Below the pieces are notes generated by a model. That model ran no database searches, was not told where the DNA came from, and saw nothing but the letters and a program-made list of their open reading frames with translations. From NCBI GenBank assembly GCA_965237875.1, contig CBDEGP010000002.1, positions 682,001 through 746,000 on the forward strand: a DNA stretch of 64,000 bases, in the 5' to 3' direction. Positions 8,371 through 17,485 of the stretch are shown piece after piece; positions within the stretch are counted from its first letter, which is position 1, and each line of letters begins with the position of its first letter. A program made the position numbers and the translations under genes. This DNA comes from DAOUJI01 sp965237875. Its GTDB lineage: Bacteria > Chloroflexota > Dehalococcoidia > Lucifugimonadales > JAGWBF01.

Positions 8371-9078
8371 ATGACAGCCGACGGCAGCGGCCAGTACAGC
8401 ACGATGATAAGAGACCTGCCCAGTGGCGAACGTCCACGGGAGCGGTTGAGGGACCACGGGCCGGGCCACCTGAGCAACGCCGAGCTTATCGCCATTCTCC
8501 TGCGCACCGGAGTCGCCGGAGAAAACGTTCTCAACCTGTCCGTGCGGCTGCTTTCCGAATACGACGGCCTAGCCGGACTGGCCCGTGGGGACTATCGGGA
8601 ACTCTGCTCCGTCAAGGGCCTCAGCGACGCAAAAGTCTGCCAGCTTCTGGCCGCCCTGGAGCTGGGGCGCCGCCTCGTTTCATTGCACCCGGAGGACAGG
8701 GCCGTGATTACAGGGCCGGAAGACGTGGCCAATCTGCTGCTGGCCGACATGGGGCGCCTGGAGCAGGAACACTTGAAGGTGCTGATATTGGATTCCAAGA
8801 ACTGCGTTTTGGGCATAAATCAGGTTTATATCGGCAATGTCAATTCGGCGGTCGTGCGCCCGGCCGAGGTGTTCAAGGCGGCGGTAAGGGCAAACGCAGT
8901 TTCGATTATCGCCGTCCATAACCACCCGTCAGGCGACCCGACGCCCAGCAGAGAAGACGCCTCCATCACCGAGCAGCTCCGGGTCTCAGGCGACATGCTG
9001 GGCGTTGAGTTGCTGGACCACGTCGTCCTGGCCGGCAATGCTTACGTGAGCCTCAAGGAAAGAGGACTGGGGTTCTGA
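8371..9078 (+). CDS. radC: RadC family JAMM/MPN+ domain protein
   Basis: 235 residues. The N-terminal part is a helix-hairpin-helix-like segment (LSNAELIAILLRTG and the CSVKGLSDAKVCQLLAALELG region), followed by an MPN+ metalloprotease-type domain with the complete JAMM motif H183-x-H185-PSG-x7-D196. RadC was named for DNA repair, but that role has been withdrawn in E. coli; the biochemical activity remains unclear. It is separated by 3 bp from rsmI and must be co-transcribed with it. Confidence 0.93.
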   Translation: MTADGSGQYSTMIRDLPSGERPRERLRDHGPGHLSNAELIAILLRTGVAGENVLNLSVRLLSEYDGLAGLARGDYRELCSVKGLSDAKVCQLLAALELGRRLVSLHPEDRAVITGPEDVANLLLADMGRLEQEHLKVLILDSKNCVLGINQVYIGNVNSAVVRPAEVFKAAVRANAVSIIAVHNHPSGDPTPSREDASITEQLRVSGDMLGVELLDHVVLAGNAYVSLKERGLGF

Positions 9079-9081
9079 GCC

Positions 9082-9900
9082 ATGCCCTGCCTTTACCTGG
9101 CAGCCACTCCCATCGGGAACCTGGAAGACATCACTCTGCGCGCCCTCAGAGCTCTGGAAGAGTCCGGCCTGATTGCAGCCGAGGACACGAGGACCACCGG
9201 AAAACTTCTGCGCCACTACGGGATAGAGACCCCGCTGGTGAGCTTCAACGAACACAACCAAAAGTCCCGCACCCCTGAAATCCTGGCCAGGCTTGCAGTG
9301 GAGGACGTGACGCTTGTCACCGACGCCGGAATGCCGGGCATCAGTGACCCTGGCCTTTATCTGGTTGAGGCGGCGCGAGACCAGGGGATCGATGTGGTGC
9401 CGATTCCCGGTCCGTCCGCAGTCACCGCCGCCGTAGCCGCTTCCGGAATCCCCAGCCGGTCCTTCTTGTTTCTGGGCTTCCTGCCCCGGCGGCGGGCTGA
9501 ACGAAAACGTACACTGGAAGCCGTCGCAAGGGAAGAACACACGCTGGTCATATTTGAAGCGCCGCATCGCTTGAAAGCGTCCCTGGAGGACGTCCTTAGC
9601 TGTCTCGGCGACCGGGACCTGGCTGTTTGCCGTGAGATGACTAAATTCCACGAAGAAATATTCCGAGGCTCCGTTTCTCAAGCGATGGCCCACTTCAGCG
9701 AACCCAGAGGAGAGATCACGCTGGTTATTGCTCCGCCAATGCGATTGGCGGCTGAAATTGATTCTGATCAGATCAAGGAGCGTCTATCCGACCTGAGGGC
9801 TGAGGGGCTTCGGGCGCGCGACGCAGTGGCCCAGGTCGCCAACAGCGTGGGGGCTTCCAAGAACCAGGTCTACCGCATCTGGTTGGAACTTGGCGGGTGA
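9082..9900 (+). CDS. rsmI: 16S rRNA (cytidine1402-2'-O)-methyltransferase
   Basis: 272-residue SAM-dependent methyltransferase of the tetrapyrrole-methylase fold that modifies C1402 in the ribosomal P site. Visible: N-terminal ATPIGNLEDITLRA, AEDTRTTGKLL, VTDAGMPGISDPG, the PGPSAVTAAVAASG SAM-binding segment, and FEAPHRLKASLED. Length is normal. The C-terminal ~50 residues form a helical tail (DAVAQVANSVGASKNQVYR) typical of the family. It follows radC by 3 bp. Confidence 0.96.
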   Translation: MPCLYLAATPIGNLEDITLRALRALEESGLIAAEDTRTTGKLLRHYGIETPLVSFNEHNQKSRTPEILARLAVEDVTLVTDAGMPGISDPGLYLVEAARDQGIDVVPIPGPSAVTAAVAASGIPSRSFLFLGFLPRRRAERKRTLEAVAREEHTLVIFEAPHRLKASLEDVLSCLGDRDLAVCREMTKFHEEIFRGSVSQAMAHFSEPRGEITLVIAPPMRLAAEIDSDQIKERLSDLRAEGLRARDAVAQVANSVGASKNQVYRIWLELGG

Positions 9901-10061
9901 ATAAAGCCATTCGTTATGAGCAGAGTTATGCCCGGGGGCCGGGGGCGAGGGTCGGGGGCGTTCGGAGAGACGTGGACATGGCCTCGGGCCTGTCGTAGGG
10001 GCGACCGGCGGTCACCTTGGCTGACACCCGGAAGCAGTTACTTGAAAGCCGATTAGCGCTC
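9901..10061. repeat. Interspersed palindromic repeat, copy A
   Basis: Non-coding. It shares ordered blocks with 45568-45735: a GAGCANNGTTATGCCC segment near 9917, TGTCGTAGGGGCGACCG at 9991-10007, and a GCAGTTACTTGAAAGCC segment at about 10034-10050. The middle block starts the palindromic half GGGCGACCG. The surrounding GGGGGC-rich DNA shows no reading frame. The 346-bp gap 9901-10247 therefore holds this repeat, then the metG promoter and leader. Confidence 0.6.
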
Positions 10062-10090
10062 TTGAACCCTTTGGGCGGCGGGTCTACAAT
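10062..10090 (+). promoter_or_regulatory. Sigma70-type promoter for metG
   Basis: TTGAAC at 10062-10067 and TACAAT at 10085-10090 with a 17-bp spacer, 157 bp before the metG start. The leader between has no obvious T-box; nothing recognisable was found in it. Confidence 0.6.
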
Positions 10091-10247
10091 TAGAACCCAA
10101 TCGCTGGAATCCCATTACGGACGACAAGTGGAAGATCAATGTTTTTGTGCGGCGCCGGGTGGGACTGGCGTCGTATTGCTATAGAGCGCCAATGACCAGG
10201 CCGCTGACATTCATACCCCCATCCGATAAAGAAAAGGACCCTTTCCC

Positions 10248-11933
10248 GTGTCTCAACGAATTCTCGTAGCAGTGGCGTGGCCTTATGCCAACGGCCCCCT
10301 TCATCTTGGCCACCTTGCCGGATGCTACTTGCCTGCCGACATATTCGCCCGGTATCACCGCATGAAGGGCGACGAAGTTCTGATGGTCTCCGGGGGCGAC
10401 CAGCACGGCACCCCCATTACTTTGAGAGCGGATGAAGAGGGGAAGAGCCCGCAGGAGGTCGTAGACCGTTATCAGGCTGAGTTCCTGGACTCGTGGGAAA
10501 AGATGGGGATCACTTTCGACCTTTTCACCGCCACCGGCACTGAAAATCACCGCCAGGTCGTTCACGACGTATTCCTTAACCTTCAGAACAACGGCCACAT
10601 CTATACCGACGTGATGCTTCTGCCCTACTGTCCCACTTGCGCCAGGTTTCTGCCGGACCGTTACGTGGAGGGCGCGTGTCCTCACTGCGCCTCCGCCAAT
10701 GCCAGGGGCGACCAGTGCGACAACTGCGGCCGCACGCTTGATCCTCAGGACCTCATCGAGCCGGGCTGCCGCATCTGTAGATCGGCGCCGGAGTTTACGT
10801 ACTCCAAACACTTCTTCTTGCGGCTTACCAACTTCCAGGAACCCCTCTTGGAATGGGTACGGAAGCAGGACCACTGGAGACCGAACGTACTGAACTTCAC
10901 CCGCGCCTACCTCGAGGATGGACTCAGGGACCGGGCTATATCCAGGGACCTGGAATGGGGCGTGCCCATTCCCGTCGAGGGCTACGACGAGAAGAGGATA
11001 TACGTCTGGTTCGAGGCCGTAATCGGCTACCTGTCAGCCTCCAAAGAGTGGAGCCAACGCAGCGGTCAGCCGGAAAAGTGGAGGGACTTCTGGACGGACC
11101 CGGAAGCCAAGTCCTATTATTTCATCGGCAAAGACAACATCCCTTTCCACTCCATAATCTGGCCGGCCATGTTGATGGCCTACGGCGGTCTGAACCTTCC
11201 ATACGACATTCCGGCCAACGAGTTTTTGAGCCTGGAGAACCGCCAATTCTCCACCAGCCGCAACTGGGCCGTATGGCTTCCCGACTATCTGGAACGGCAT
11301 CCGCCGGACCCATTGCGCTACTACCTATCCATCAACATGCCGGAATCGGGCGACTCCGACTTCTCCTGGTCGGAATACGTGCGCAGGAACAATGACGAAC
11401 TGGTGGCCACCTACGGCAACCTGGTGAACAGGGTCCTGCGGTTGGTCCAGAGGAACTTCGACGGCGCCATACCGGAGCCGTCCGAGTTGGACCCGGCCAG
11501 CCGGAAAATGCTGGACACGGCTGGAGAGGCCATGAACGCGGTGGACCAGAGTCTTGCCGTCTGCCGGTTCCGCCAGGCCATCACCCAGGCCATGGGGCTG
11601 GCGCACGAGGCCAACAGGTACCTGGATGCTAAAGCCCCTTGGACCGCCGTCAAGACCGACCCGCAAGCAGCCGCCGACGCCTTGTGGACTGCCACCAGTG
11701 TGATAAACTGCCTCAAGGTGTTGTTCAATCCGTTCCTGCCGTTCACCTCACAGAAACTTCACGAGATGCTCGGCATGGAGGGGAGCGTGGAAGCGCAAGG
11801 GTGGACGTGGGAGGGCGTCCCGGCCTTCACGCCTCCCGGCCAGCTTCTGAAGGAGCCGCAGCCGTTGTTCGCCAAGCTGGACGATGCGGTAATCGAACAA
11901 GAGACGTCCCGGTTGGGAGAAAAAGCCGCATAA
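10248..11933 (+). CDS. metG: Methionyl-tRNA synthetase, archaeal-type zinc-finger form
   Basis: Charges tRNA(Met) with methionine. 561 residues: Rossmann catalytic domain with the HIGH-class motif HLGH at 19-22, a connective insertion carrying four Cys pairs (CPTC, CPHC, CDNC, CRIC) that would bind two zinc ions, the YVWFEAVIGYL segment, and the KMSKS-loop equivalent RQFSTSRNW, then the anticodon-binding helical domain. The KMSKS loop lacks both lysines (Gln and Thr instead), though FSTSRNW is usual for the archaeal-type subclass. No C-terminal EMAP-II tRNA-binding domain. The prenyl synthase ATG follows the TAA directly. Confidence 0.95.
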   Translation: MSQRILVAVAWPYANGPLHLGHLAGCYLPADIFARYHRMKGDEVLMVSGGDQHGTPITLRADEEGKSPQEVVDRYQAEFLDSWEKMGITFDLFTATGTENHRQVVHDVFLNLQNNGHIYTDVMLLPYCPTCARFLPDRYVEGACPHCASANARGDQCDNCGRTLDPQDLIEPGCRICRSAPEFTYSKHFFLRLTNFQEPLLEWVRKQDHWRPNVLNFTRAYLEDGLRDRAISRDLEWGVPIPVEGYDEKRIYVWFEAVIGYLSASKEWSQRSGQPEKWRDFWTDPEAKSYYFIGKDNIPFHSIIWPAMLMAYGGLNLPYDIPANEFLSLENRQFSTSRNWAVWLPDYLERHPPDPLRYYLSINMPESGDSDFSWSEYVRRNNDELVATYGNLVNRVLRLVQRNFDGAIPEPSELDPASRKMLDTAGEAMNAVDQSLAVCRFRQAITQAMGLAHEANRYLDAKAPWTAVKTDPQAAADALWTATSVINCLKVLFNPFLPFTSQKLHEMLGMEGSVEAQGWTWEGVPAFTPPGQLLKEPQPLFAKLDDAVIEQETSRLGEKAA

Positions 11934-12932
11934 ATGGGTGAGATGCTTAAAGGTCTGGATGCCCGCACACGGGAGATATACGGACCTGTTATAGACAAAC
12001 TTCTGGACGTGGAATCTCGCCTGCGTGGGCTTGGGCGGGCTGAGAGTCCCTACCTCTCCGGCCTTCTCGACTACGTGCTGCAGACCGGCGGGAAAAGGGT
12101 GCGGCCAGCGATTACATTGCTGGCGTCCATGTTCCATCCCCATGACAACGACAACCCGATCACCATGGCGGCGGCGGTGGAGCTTCTCCACATCGCGACC
12201 CTGATTCACGACGACACGGTGGACAACTCGGCGTTGCGCCGGGGCAAAGCCACAGTCAGCGACCGTTGGGGCAAGGACGTGGCGGTGCTCATAGGCGACT
12301 ATGTGTTCGCCACCTCCGCGACCTTCGTGTGCGACACCAACAACATTCGGGTGATACGGCGTTTTTCGGAGACGATCATGGAGCTGTCCAGCGGCGAGCT
12401 GCTGGAGTATTTCAACGCAAAAAATTGGAGACAGAAAACTGAGGACTACAGCGACCGCATCTATCGAAAAACCTCGTCTCTGTTCCGGACCTCAGCGGAG
12501 ACGGGAGCCCTGCTCTCAGGCGCCCCGGAAGAGACCGCCAAGGCCCTGGACACCTATGGCTACAATCTGGGCATGGCTTTCCAGGTGGTGGATGACATTC
12601 TGGACGTGGAGGGGGACGCCAACCAGATAGGGAAGCCCGTGGGCAACGACCTATTGCAGGGGGTCTTGACGCTGCCCGGCATCATGCTCATGGAACGTTT
12701 TCCCGATTCCAACCCCATCAAGGAACTGTTCAGTTCGGAAAACTACGGCAACGGAGACCGTCTTCAGGAAGCGGTGGAGATGATCCAGAACTCCGACATC
12801 ATAGACAACTGCTATGCCGTGGTCCGGGGATATTGCAGCGCAGCCCGTGAAGCTCTGGCCGCTCTGCCTGAAAACCCCGCCCGGGACTCGCTGGAAGAAC
12901 TGACCCGATACGTAATGGAGCGCAACCGCTAG
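11934..12932 (+). CDS. Trans-polyprenyl diphosphate synthase
   Basis: 332-residue all-helical prenyltransferase that condenses IPP onto allylic diphosphates, supplying the quinone side chain or a carotenoid/undecaprenyl-type precursor. First Asp-rich motif DDTVD at 93-97, second DDILD at 220-224, and GGKRVRP for IPP binding at 52-58. The residue five positions before the first motif is Ala88, a small side chain that in this family allows long chains (C30-C50), so a hepta- to decaprenyl product is inferred. Its ATG abuts the metG stop; its own stop overlaps the convergent amidohydrolase stop in CTAG. Confidence 0.92.
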   Translation: MGEMLKGLDARTREIYGPVIDKLLDVESRLRGLGRAESPYLSGLLDYVLQTGGKRVRPAITLLASMFHPHDNDNPITMAAAVELLHIATLIHDDTVDNSALRRGKATVSDRWGKDVAVLIGDYVFATSATFVCDTNNIRVIRRFSETIMELSSGELLEYFNAKNWRQKTEDYSDRIYRKTSSLFRTSAETGALLSGAPEETAKALDTYGYNLGMAFQVVDDILDVEGDANQIGKPVGNDLLQGVLTLPGIMLMERFPDSNPIKELFSSENYGNGDRLQEAVEMIQNSDIIDNCYAVVRGYCSAAREALAALPENPARDSLEELTRYVMERNR

Positions 12933-14485
12933 CTCTCCCAGACCGTCTCGCCGCCCACTATAGTCTTCAATGCACGGATGTCCCTGATAGCCTCCGGCTC
13001 TACTTTGGTCGGGTCTTTGTCCAACAAGACCAGGTCTGCCAGCTTGCCCACCGCTATGGAACCGGTCTTTTTCTCGTCGAAAGACGCGTAAGCTCCTGCC
13101 AGCGTGTGCATTTTCAGGGCCTCCCATACGCTTACACGCTGGTCGCCGGCAAGGATTTCTCCCTCTTGGGACTTGCGGGTGACGGCGCTGTATATGGAAA
13201 CTAGCGGGTCAGGGTCCGTCACGGGCGCGTCGGAGCCCGCCGCCACCCGAACTCCCGCCGACCTGAGCCGTCCCGCAGGGTAGAGGTGCGGCGCGACGGC
13301 AGGCGCCGCCGTGCGGATGTAACGGCCCCCGTTTTCGTATATGAAACCTGGGTTGGTCACGACCACGGCGCCGCTATCCCGTACCAAGTCGATTATATGG
13401 GGCGGACACTCAGCGCAATGTTCGATCCTGTTGCGGAGACGGTGCTGGGGGCGCTTGGCCCGTGCTTCAATCAGGGTCTTCGCGACGGCTTCGATAACCT
13501 GGCTTTCGACGGCGTGGAAAGCCATTTGCAGCCCCTCTTCATGCGCCTGGAAAATAAGCCGCCTGATCTCCTCCATTGGCGGTTGGAGGGACCCCGTGGT
13601 CAGAGTGACCATCACCTTGCAGGCCCCCAAGGCAAGCCGGTGTCCGAGTCCGGCAGGCGGGTCTTCCTCGATTTCTATGGCCCCCAGCTCCGACAGGCCC
13701 GGCATCATCGTCAATCTCGGCATGGGTCTGCCGGACCGGACGGCGCCGTTGAAGATTCTCCATCGTTCGGCCCCGTTGTTGGGGCCCGCGTCATGGACCG
13801 ATGCAACTCCCCTTGACAGGAGTAAAGAAGCGGCGTCCTCCAGAGCGCTCATGGCTTCTTTGGGCGGCGGTTTCGGCATATACGGCCGGACATGCCCGGC
13901 CATCTCCAGCAGCAGTCCGGTGGGGGCGCCTGCTTCGTTCCGCTCGATGACGCCGTCGGGCGGGTCGGGAGTGTCGTTACCTATGCCAACCAGCTCAAGG
14001 GCCCGGCTGTTCAGCGCCATTGCATGACCGGACTGGTGGTCCAGCCGCACCGGGCGGCCAGGGGCGGCGACGTCCAAGTCCCAGCGAGTCGGATGGCGTT
14101 TTTCGGCAAGGTGGAATTCCTGGTAGCCGCGAGCCCTGATCCATTCATCTCCCAATGATGATGCGGCCCTGGCTCGTATCGCGTTCTGTATGTCAGATAT
14201 CGACCCCACGACTGACGGGCGGCAGTCAACACTCCTTAGGCTGTGGCCGAGGGCCATGAGGTGGCAGTGAGCGTCGATGAAGCCGGGAGCCACGGTCATG
14301 CCCTGGCAGTCGATTACGCTGGCGGTTGGGCTTTTGTAGCGTGCGACCTCAGATTGGGGCCCAATGACGCTGATGCGGCCACGCCGTACCCCTATGAACC
14401 CTTCCGTGGAAGAGCCGCCGCCGCCGCGGAAGCAAAGGATTCGGGCGTTGGTCAACAAAAGGTCGGGATATGCGCCGGAAGCCAT
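12929..14485 (-). CDS. Amidohydrolase family 3 (YtcJ-like) metal-dependent hydrolase
   Basis: 518 residues with a composite beta-sandwich plus TIM barrel. Visible: N-terminal LLTNARILCF, the metal-binding PGFIDAHCHLMALG (HxH variant), DHQSGHAMALNSRALE, a barrel His in AFHAVESQ, NRIEHCAE, and AAGSDAPVTDPDP with the catalytic Asp, then a C-terminal GSIAVGKLADLVLLDKDP. These enzymes hydrolyse amide, C-N or formyl bonds; the substrate is unknown. Last gene of the nine-gene minus-strand run, 6 bp after the small unknown gene. Confidence 0.9.
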   Translation of the reverse strand: MASGAYPDLLLTNARILCFRGGGGSSTEGFIGVRRGRISVIGPQSEVARYKSPTASVIDCQGMTVAPGFIDAHCHLMALGHSLRSVDCRPSVVGSISDIQNAIRARAASSLGDEWIRARGYQEFHLAEKRHPTRWDLDVAAPGRPVRLDHQSGHAMALNSRALELVGIGNDTPDPPDGVIERNEAGAPTGLLLEMAGHVRPYMPKPPPKEAMSALEDAASLLLSRGVASVHDAGPNNGAERWRIFNGAVRSGRPMPRLTMMPGLSELGAIEIEEDPPAGLGHRLALGACKVMVTLTTGSLQPPMEEIRRLIFQAHEEGLQMAFHAVESQVIEAVAKTLIEARAKRPQHRLRNRIEHCAECPPHIIDLVRDSGAVVVTNPGFIYENGGRYIRTAAPAVAPHLYPAGRLRSAGVRVAAGSDAPVTDPDPLVSIYSAVTRKSQEGEILAGDQRVSVWEALKMHTLAGAYASFDEKKTGSIAVGKLADLVLLDKDPTKVEPEAIRDIRALKTIVGGETVWES

Positions 14486-14491
14486 GCCGGT

Positions 14492-14797
14492 TCAGGAGTT
14501 TCCGCCCACTTCTATGAAGACCTTGACAGCGTGCCAAACGAACATTTCGGGAGTCATGCCGAGCTCCCGGGCTGAGTCCCGTACCTGCAAAGCCATAGGC
14601 CCCGTGAAGGCGGCGAGCACAGGGCCGTCGCCCTCGCCCGCCCATGACAGCAGATTGCATAAGGTGTTCCAGTCCCACTGGACCAACACCTGGTCTCCTT
14701 CAGCCGTCGACCTGTGGACTGTCAGGCGGCCGTCGAGAATCTGCGCCCAGTCCGTATAGGAATCGGTCCGCGTAATTTGGAAAGATGTCGGGGGCAA
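14492..14797 (-). CDS. Small conserved-looking protein of unknown function
   Basis: 101 residues, not recognised. The composition is that of a soluble alpha/beta protein: Trp-rich first half (DSYTDWAQILDG, VQWDWNTLCNLLSWAG) and a C-terminal helix (MTPEMFVWHAVKVFIEV). No signal peptide, membrane segment or metal-binding cluster. It sits 32 bp after lipA and 6 bp before the amidohydrolase, codon use looks like its neighbours, so it is probably a real gene of the same operon. Confidence 0.6.
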   Translation of the reverse strand: MPPTSFQITRTDSYTDWAQILDGRLTVHRSTAEGDQVLVQWDWNTLCNLLSWAGEGDGPVLAAFTGPMALQVRDSARELGMTPEMFVWHAVKVFIEVGGNS

Positions 14798-14829
14798 GCG
14801 TCACCTCAAGTCAGCGCCGGCTATATGAA

Positions 14830-15777
14830 TCAAGCGGGAGGGATGTTCAGGTCCAGGAGAGCGGAGGCCGCGTCGTGCTGGTCGTCGGCATGGTAGGAGC
14901 TGCGGACCAACGGACCGGAAGCCACGTGCTTGAATCCCATGGACTCGCCCAACATTCGCAGTTTATCGAACTCGTCGGGAGTGTAGAACCGGTCTATGGC
15001 GACGTGGTTCTTCGACGGGCGGAGGTACTGGCCGATGGTGAGCAAGTCGCAGCCCACTGCTCTCAAGTCCTCCATTGTTTCCATCACCTCGTCCCATGCT
15101 TCACCCATGCCGACTATGATGCCGGACTTGGTGGGCATGTTCGGGTCCAGGTCTTTCACACGGGCCAAGAGGTCTATCGAACGACGATAGTCGCCCTTGG
15201 GTCGGACTTTCGGGAATATCCGGCGGGACGACTCGATGTTGTGGTTCAGCACAGCGGGACCTGCCTCGACCGTGGTCTTGAGAGCCGGCAGCGAGCCGTT
15301 GTAGTCGGGGATGAGGACCTCAACCCTGCATTCAGGCGCCAGCTTGCGTATCCTCCGGAGGCACATGGCGAACACGAGAGAGCCTCCGTCGGGCAAATCG
15401 TCCCGGTTCACGGAGGTTATGACGCAATACCGCAGCTCCATGTTTTGGACGGCCCTGGCAACACGGTCGGGTTCGGCCATGTCCAGCCCCGTGGGTCTTC
15501 CGGTTGTTACAGCGCAGTAGTGGCACCGCCGCGTGCAGATGTCGCCCAGGATCATGAAAGTGGCGGACCGTCTATCCCAGCATTCCCCTATGTTCGGGCA
15601 GCGCGCCTCTTCGCATACTGTGTGGAGGCCGGATTCACGGAGCAGGTTCTTTAGCCGGATGTATTCCGGCCCGCCGGGCATGCGGACTTTCATCCACGGG
15701 GGCAGGCGCCGGGGAGGGTTCTCTAGTCCGGCGTTTGACGCCGGAGGCGGCAGGTTTGTGGAGTCCGCGGCGCCCAT
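14830..15777 (-). CDS. lipA: Lipoyl synthase
   Basis: Radical-SAM enzyme inserting two sulphurs into octanoyl groups on E2/H proteins. 315 residues from the ATG at 15777, which overlaps the permease TAA as TAATG; a further upstream start would lie deep in the permease gene. Visible: auxiliary cluster Cys motif CEEARCPNIGEC, radical-SAM CTRRCHYCAV, SVNRDDLPDGG, HNIESS and the C-terminal RSSYHADD that completes the auxiliary cluster. All ligands for both [4Fe-4S] clusters are present. No lipB is in view, so octanoyl transfer must come from elsewhere. Confidence 0.96.
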   Translation of the reverse strand: MGAADSTNLPPPASNAGLENPPRRLPPWMKVRMPGGPEYIRLKNLLRESGLHTVCEEARCPNIGECWDRRSATFMILGDICTRRCHYCAVTTGRPTGLDMAEPDRVARAVQNMELRYCVITSVNRDDLPDGGSLVFAMCLRRIRKLAPECRVEVLIPDYNGSLPALKTTVEAGPAVLNHNIESSRRIFPKVRPKGDYRRSIDLLARVKDLDPNMPTKSGIIVGMGEAWDEVMETMEDLRAVGCDLLTIGQYLRPSKNHVAIDRFYTPDEFDKLRMLGESMGFKHVASGPLVRSSYHADDQHDAASALLDLNIPPA

Positions 15778-16550
15778 TATCTGCGGGGCTCCCAGCTGAA
15801 GAATCGGACGGCGAAGATAAGGCCGGCCGCCCCCCAAGCGGCCATGATTCCCAGGTGGGTCCACTCGAACCCTGAGCCGGTTTCAAAGGGATTGAACGCC
15901 GTCTGGAGCGCCAGGGAGAAGTGCCTTACGGGGAAGATATTGGCGAATGTCCCCAGCCATTCGGGGGCGGCGCTCATGGGAATGAATATGTCGGATATGA
16001 ACATCAGGGGAAGAATGGATGCGTTTACGACGGCCGGCGACGCGTCGGCGTTCGGCACGGCTCCCGTGATGGCCAGCCCAAGTATGGAGAATACGGCTGC
16101 GCCAACCGCCACCGAAACGATGAACGCGGGCATGGTGTTGGTGGGCACGTTCACCCCGTAGAAGAGGGCCCCGGCGGCCGTCACCAGCACGACCAGAAGC
16201 AATCCTATAAGGCAGGCGTGGGCAATCCGCCCGAACATGTACGCCCAACTGGGAAGGGGAGTCCCTCTAATGCGTTTCAGAAGCCCCATGTCCCTTGAGA
16301 ATGAGATGCCCATGGCGATATTGGTGTAACACGCGCTGATCACCGACAATGCGGCGATGCTGGGAATGTAGAAGGTTGATGTAGTTGTCGTCCCGCCAGG
16401 AACGGTGAACTCATTGCTGCCGAATATGAGATTGAAGATCACCAGGAATATCAGCGGGAACACCACCGTAAAGAAGGCTGCGGGAGGGTTGCGCCAAAAG
16501 GCCCTGTTCTCGTATCGGACCTGCCTCAGAGCCAGGGCGAAAGAGTTCAT
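15777..16550 (-). CDS. ABC-2 type transporter permease
   Basis: 257-residue membrane protein with about six hydrophobic segments: one near residues 25-40 (TVVFPLIFLVIFNLIF), then IPSIAALSVISACYT, GLLLVVLVTAAGALFY, IVSVAVGAAVFSILGLAI, ASILPLMFISDIFIP and a last one near the C-terminus. This is the exporter-type ABC-2 fold paired with the ATPase encoded just upstream. The start ATG at 16550 overlaps the ATPase stop as ATGA. It exports an unknown substrate (drug, lipid or polysaccharide types all use this fold). Confidence 0.9.
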   Translation of the reverse strand: MNSFALALRQVRYENRAFWRNPPAAFFTVVFPLIFLVIFNLIFGSNEFTVPGGTTTTSTFYIPSIAALSVISACYTNIAMGISFSRDMGLLKRIRGTPLPSWAYMFGRIAHACLIGLLLVVLVTAAGALFYGVNVPTNTMPAFIVSVAVGAAVFSILGLAITGAVPNADASPAVVNASILPLMFISDIFIPMSAAPEWLGTFANIFPVRHFSLALQTAFNPFETGSGFEWTHLGIMAAWGAAGLIFAVRFFSWEPRR

Positions 16551-17467
16551 TCTACGCCTCGCTCTGAGGCCATCCCCGGAACTAGCTCCAGGTAGACGTC
16601 CTCCAGTGAAGGCCGAGAGACGGTCAGGTTTTCCAATTCTACGTCCTGAGCAATGGCCCATCCGGTTAGACTGTGTACGGTCGCTGTAGGCGTAGAAGTT
16701 CGTATGCTCACATGCCCGTCTGCGGGCGCCGACAGCGCATCGAATTCAGCCGGAAGCGGCGGTGACTGTGGGACCGGTCTGAAGGTTATGGTGGTCACGT
16801 TTCCGATGCGGGTCAAGTCCTGTGGAGAACCCAAGGCTGCTATCTCGCCGTGGACTATGATCGCAACCCGGTCCGCCAGGTTTTCCGCCTCGTCCAGGTA
16901 GTGGGTTGTCAGGAACACAGTCTTGTTCAGGGATCGCAGGTTCTTGATCATCGCCCAAGCTTCTCTGCGGGCCACAGGGTCGAAACCCGTTGTGGGCTCA
17001 TCGAGGAAGAGCAGCTCCGGGTCCCCAATCAGCCCTATGGCTACGTCAAGCCTCCTCTGAAGACCGCCAGAAAGCTTTCTCGCCCTCGTGTTCCTGTGCT
17101 CTGCAAGGCCCACCAGGTTGAGGGTGTCTTCCACCGAGCGTGGATGGGGGTAGTAGCCGCCGAACACCTCTAAGATTTCCTTGACGGTCAAATAGGGTTC
17201 CACACTGGTTGTCTGCAACACGACGCCGATGCGCTGCAAGAAGTCGATCTTGTTGTCCGCGGGATCGTTCCCCAGGACCGTCACTTCCCCGGCGTCTCTC
17301 CGCCTGTGGCCTTCCAGAATCTCGACGGTTGTCGTCTTGCCGGCGCCGTTCGGCCCCAGGAACGCAAAAACTTCGCCCCGCGGCACGTCCAAGTCAATCC
17401 CCCGAACAGCCATTACTGGACCATAGGACTTGTGCAGTCCTCGAACGACCACGGCCAAGTCATCCAC
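16547..17467 (-). CDS. ABC-2 exporter ATP-binding protein
   Basis: 306 residues. Walker A GPNGAGKTT at 38-46, Q-loop VVLQ (81-84), signature LSGGLQRRL at 131-139, Walker B LLFLDEPTTG at 151-160 and the H-loop TTHYLDEAE. The ~80-residue C-terminal extension after the nucleotide-binding domain is usual for drug/antibiotic exporter ATPases of the NatA/DrrA kind. Works with the permease encoded 4 bp overlapping downstream. It begins 18 bp after gmk, inside the long minus-strand operon. Confidence 0.93.
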   Translation of the reverse strand: MDDLAVVVRGLHKSYGPVMAVRGIDLDVPRGEVFAFLGPNGAGKTTTVEILEGHRRRDAGEVTVLGNDPADNKIDFLQRIGVVLQTTSVEPYLTVKEILEVFGGYYPHPRSVEDTLNLVGLAEHRNTRARKLSGGLQRRLDVAIGLIGDPELLFLDEPTTGFDPVARREAWAMIKNLRSLNKTVFLTTHYLDEAENLADRVAIIVHGEIAALGSPQDLTRIGNVTTITFRPVPQSPPLPAEFDALSAPADGHVSIRTSTPTATVHSLTGWAIAQDVELENLTVSRPSLEDVYLELVPGMASERGVE

Positions 17468-17485
17468 GGTCGGATGCCAGTGCGA

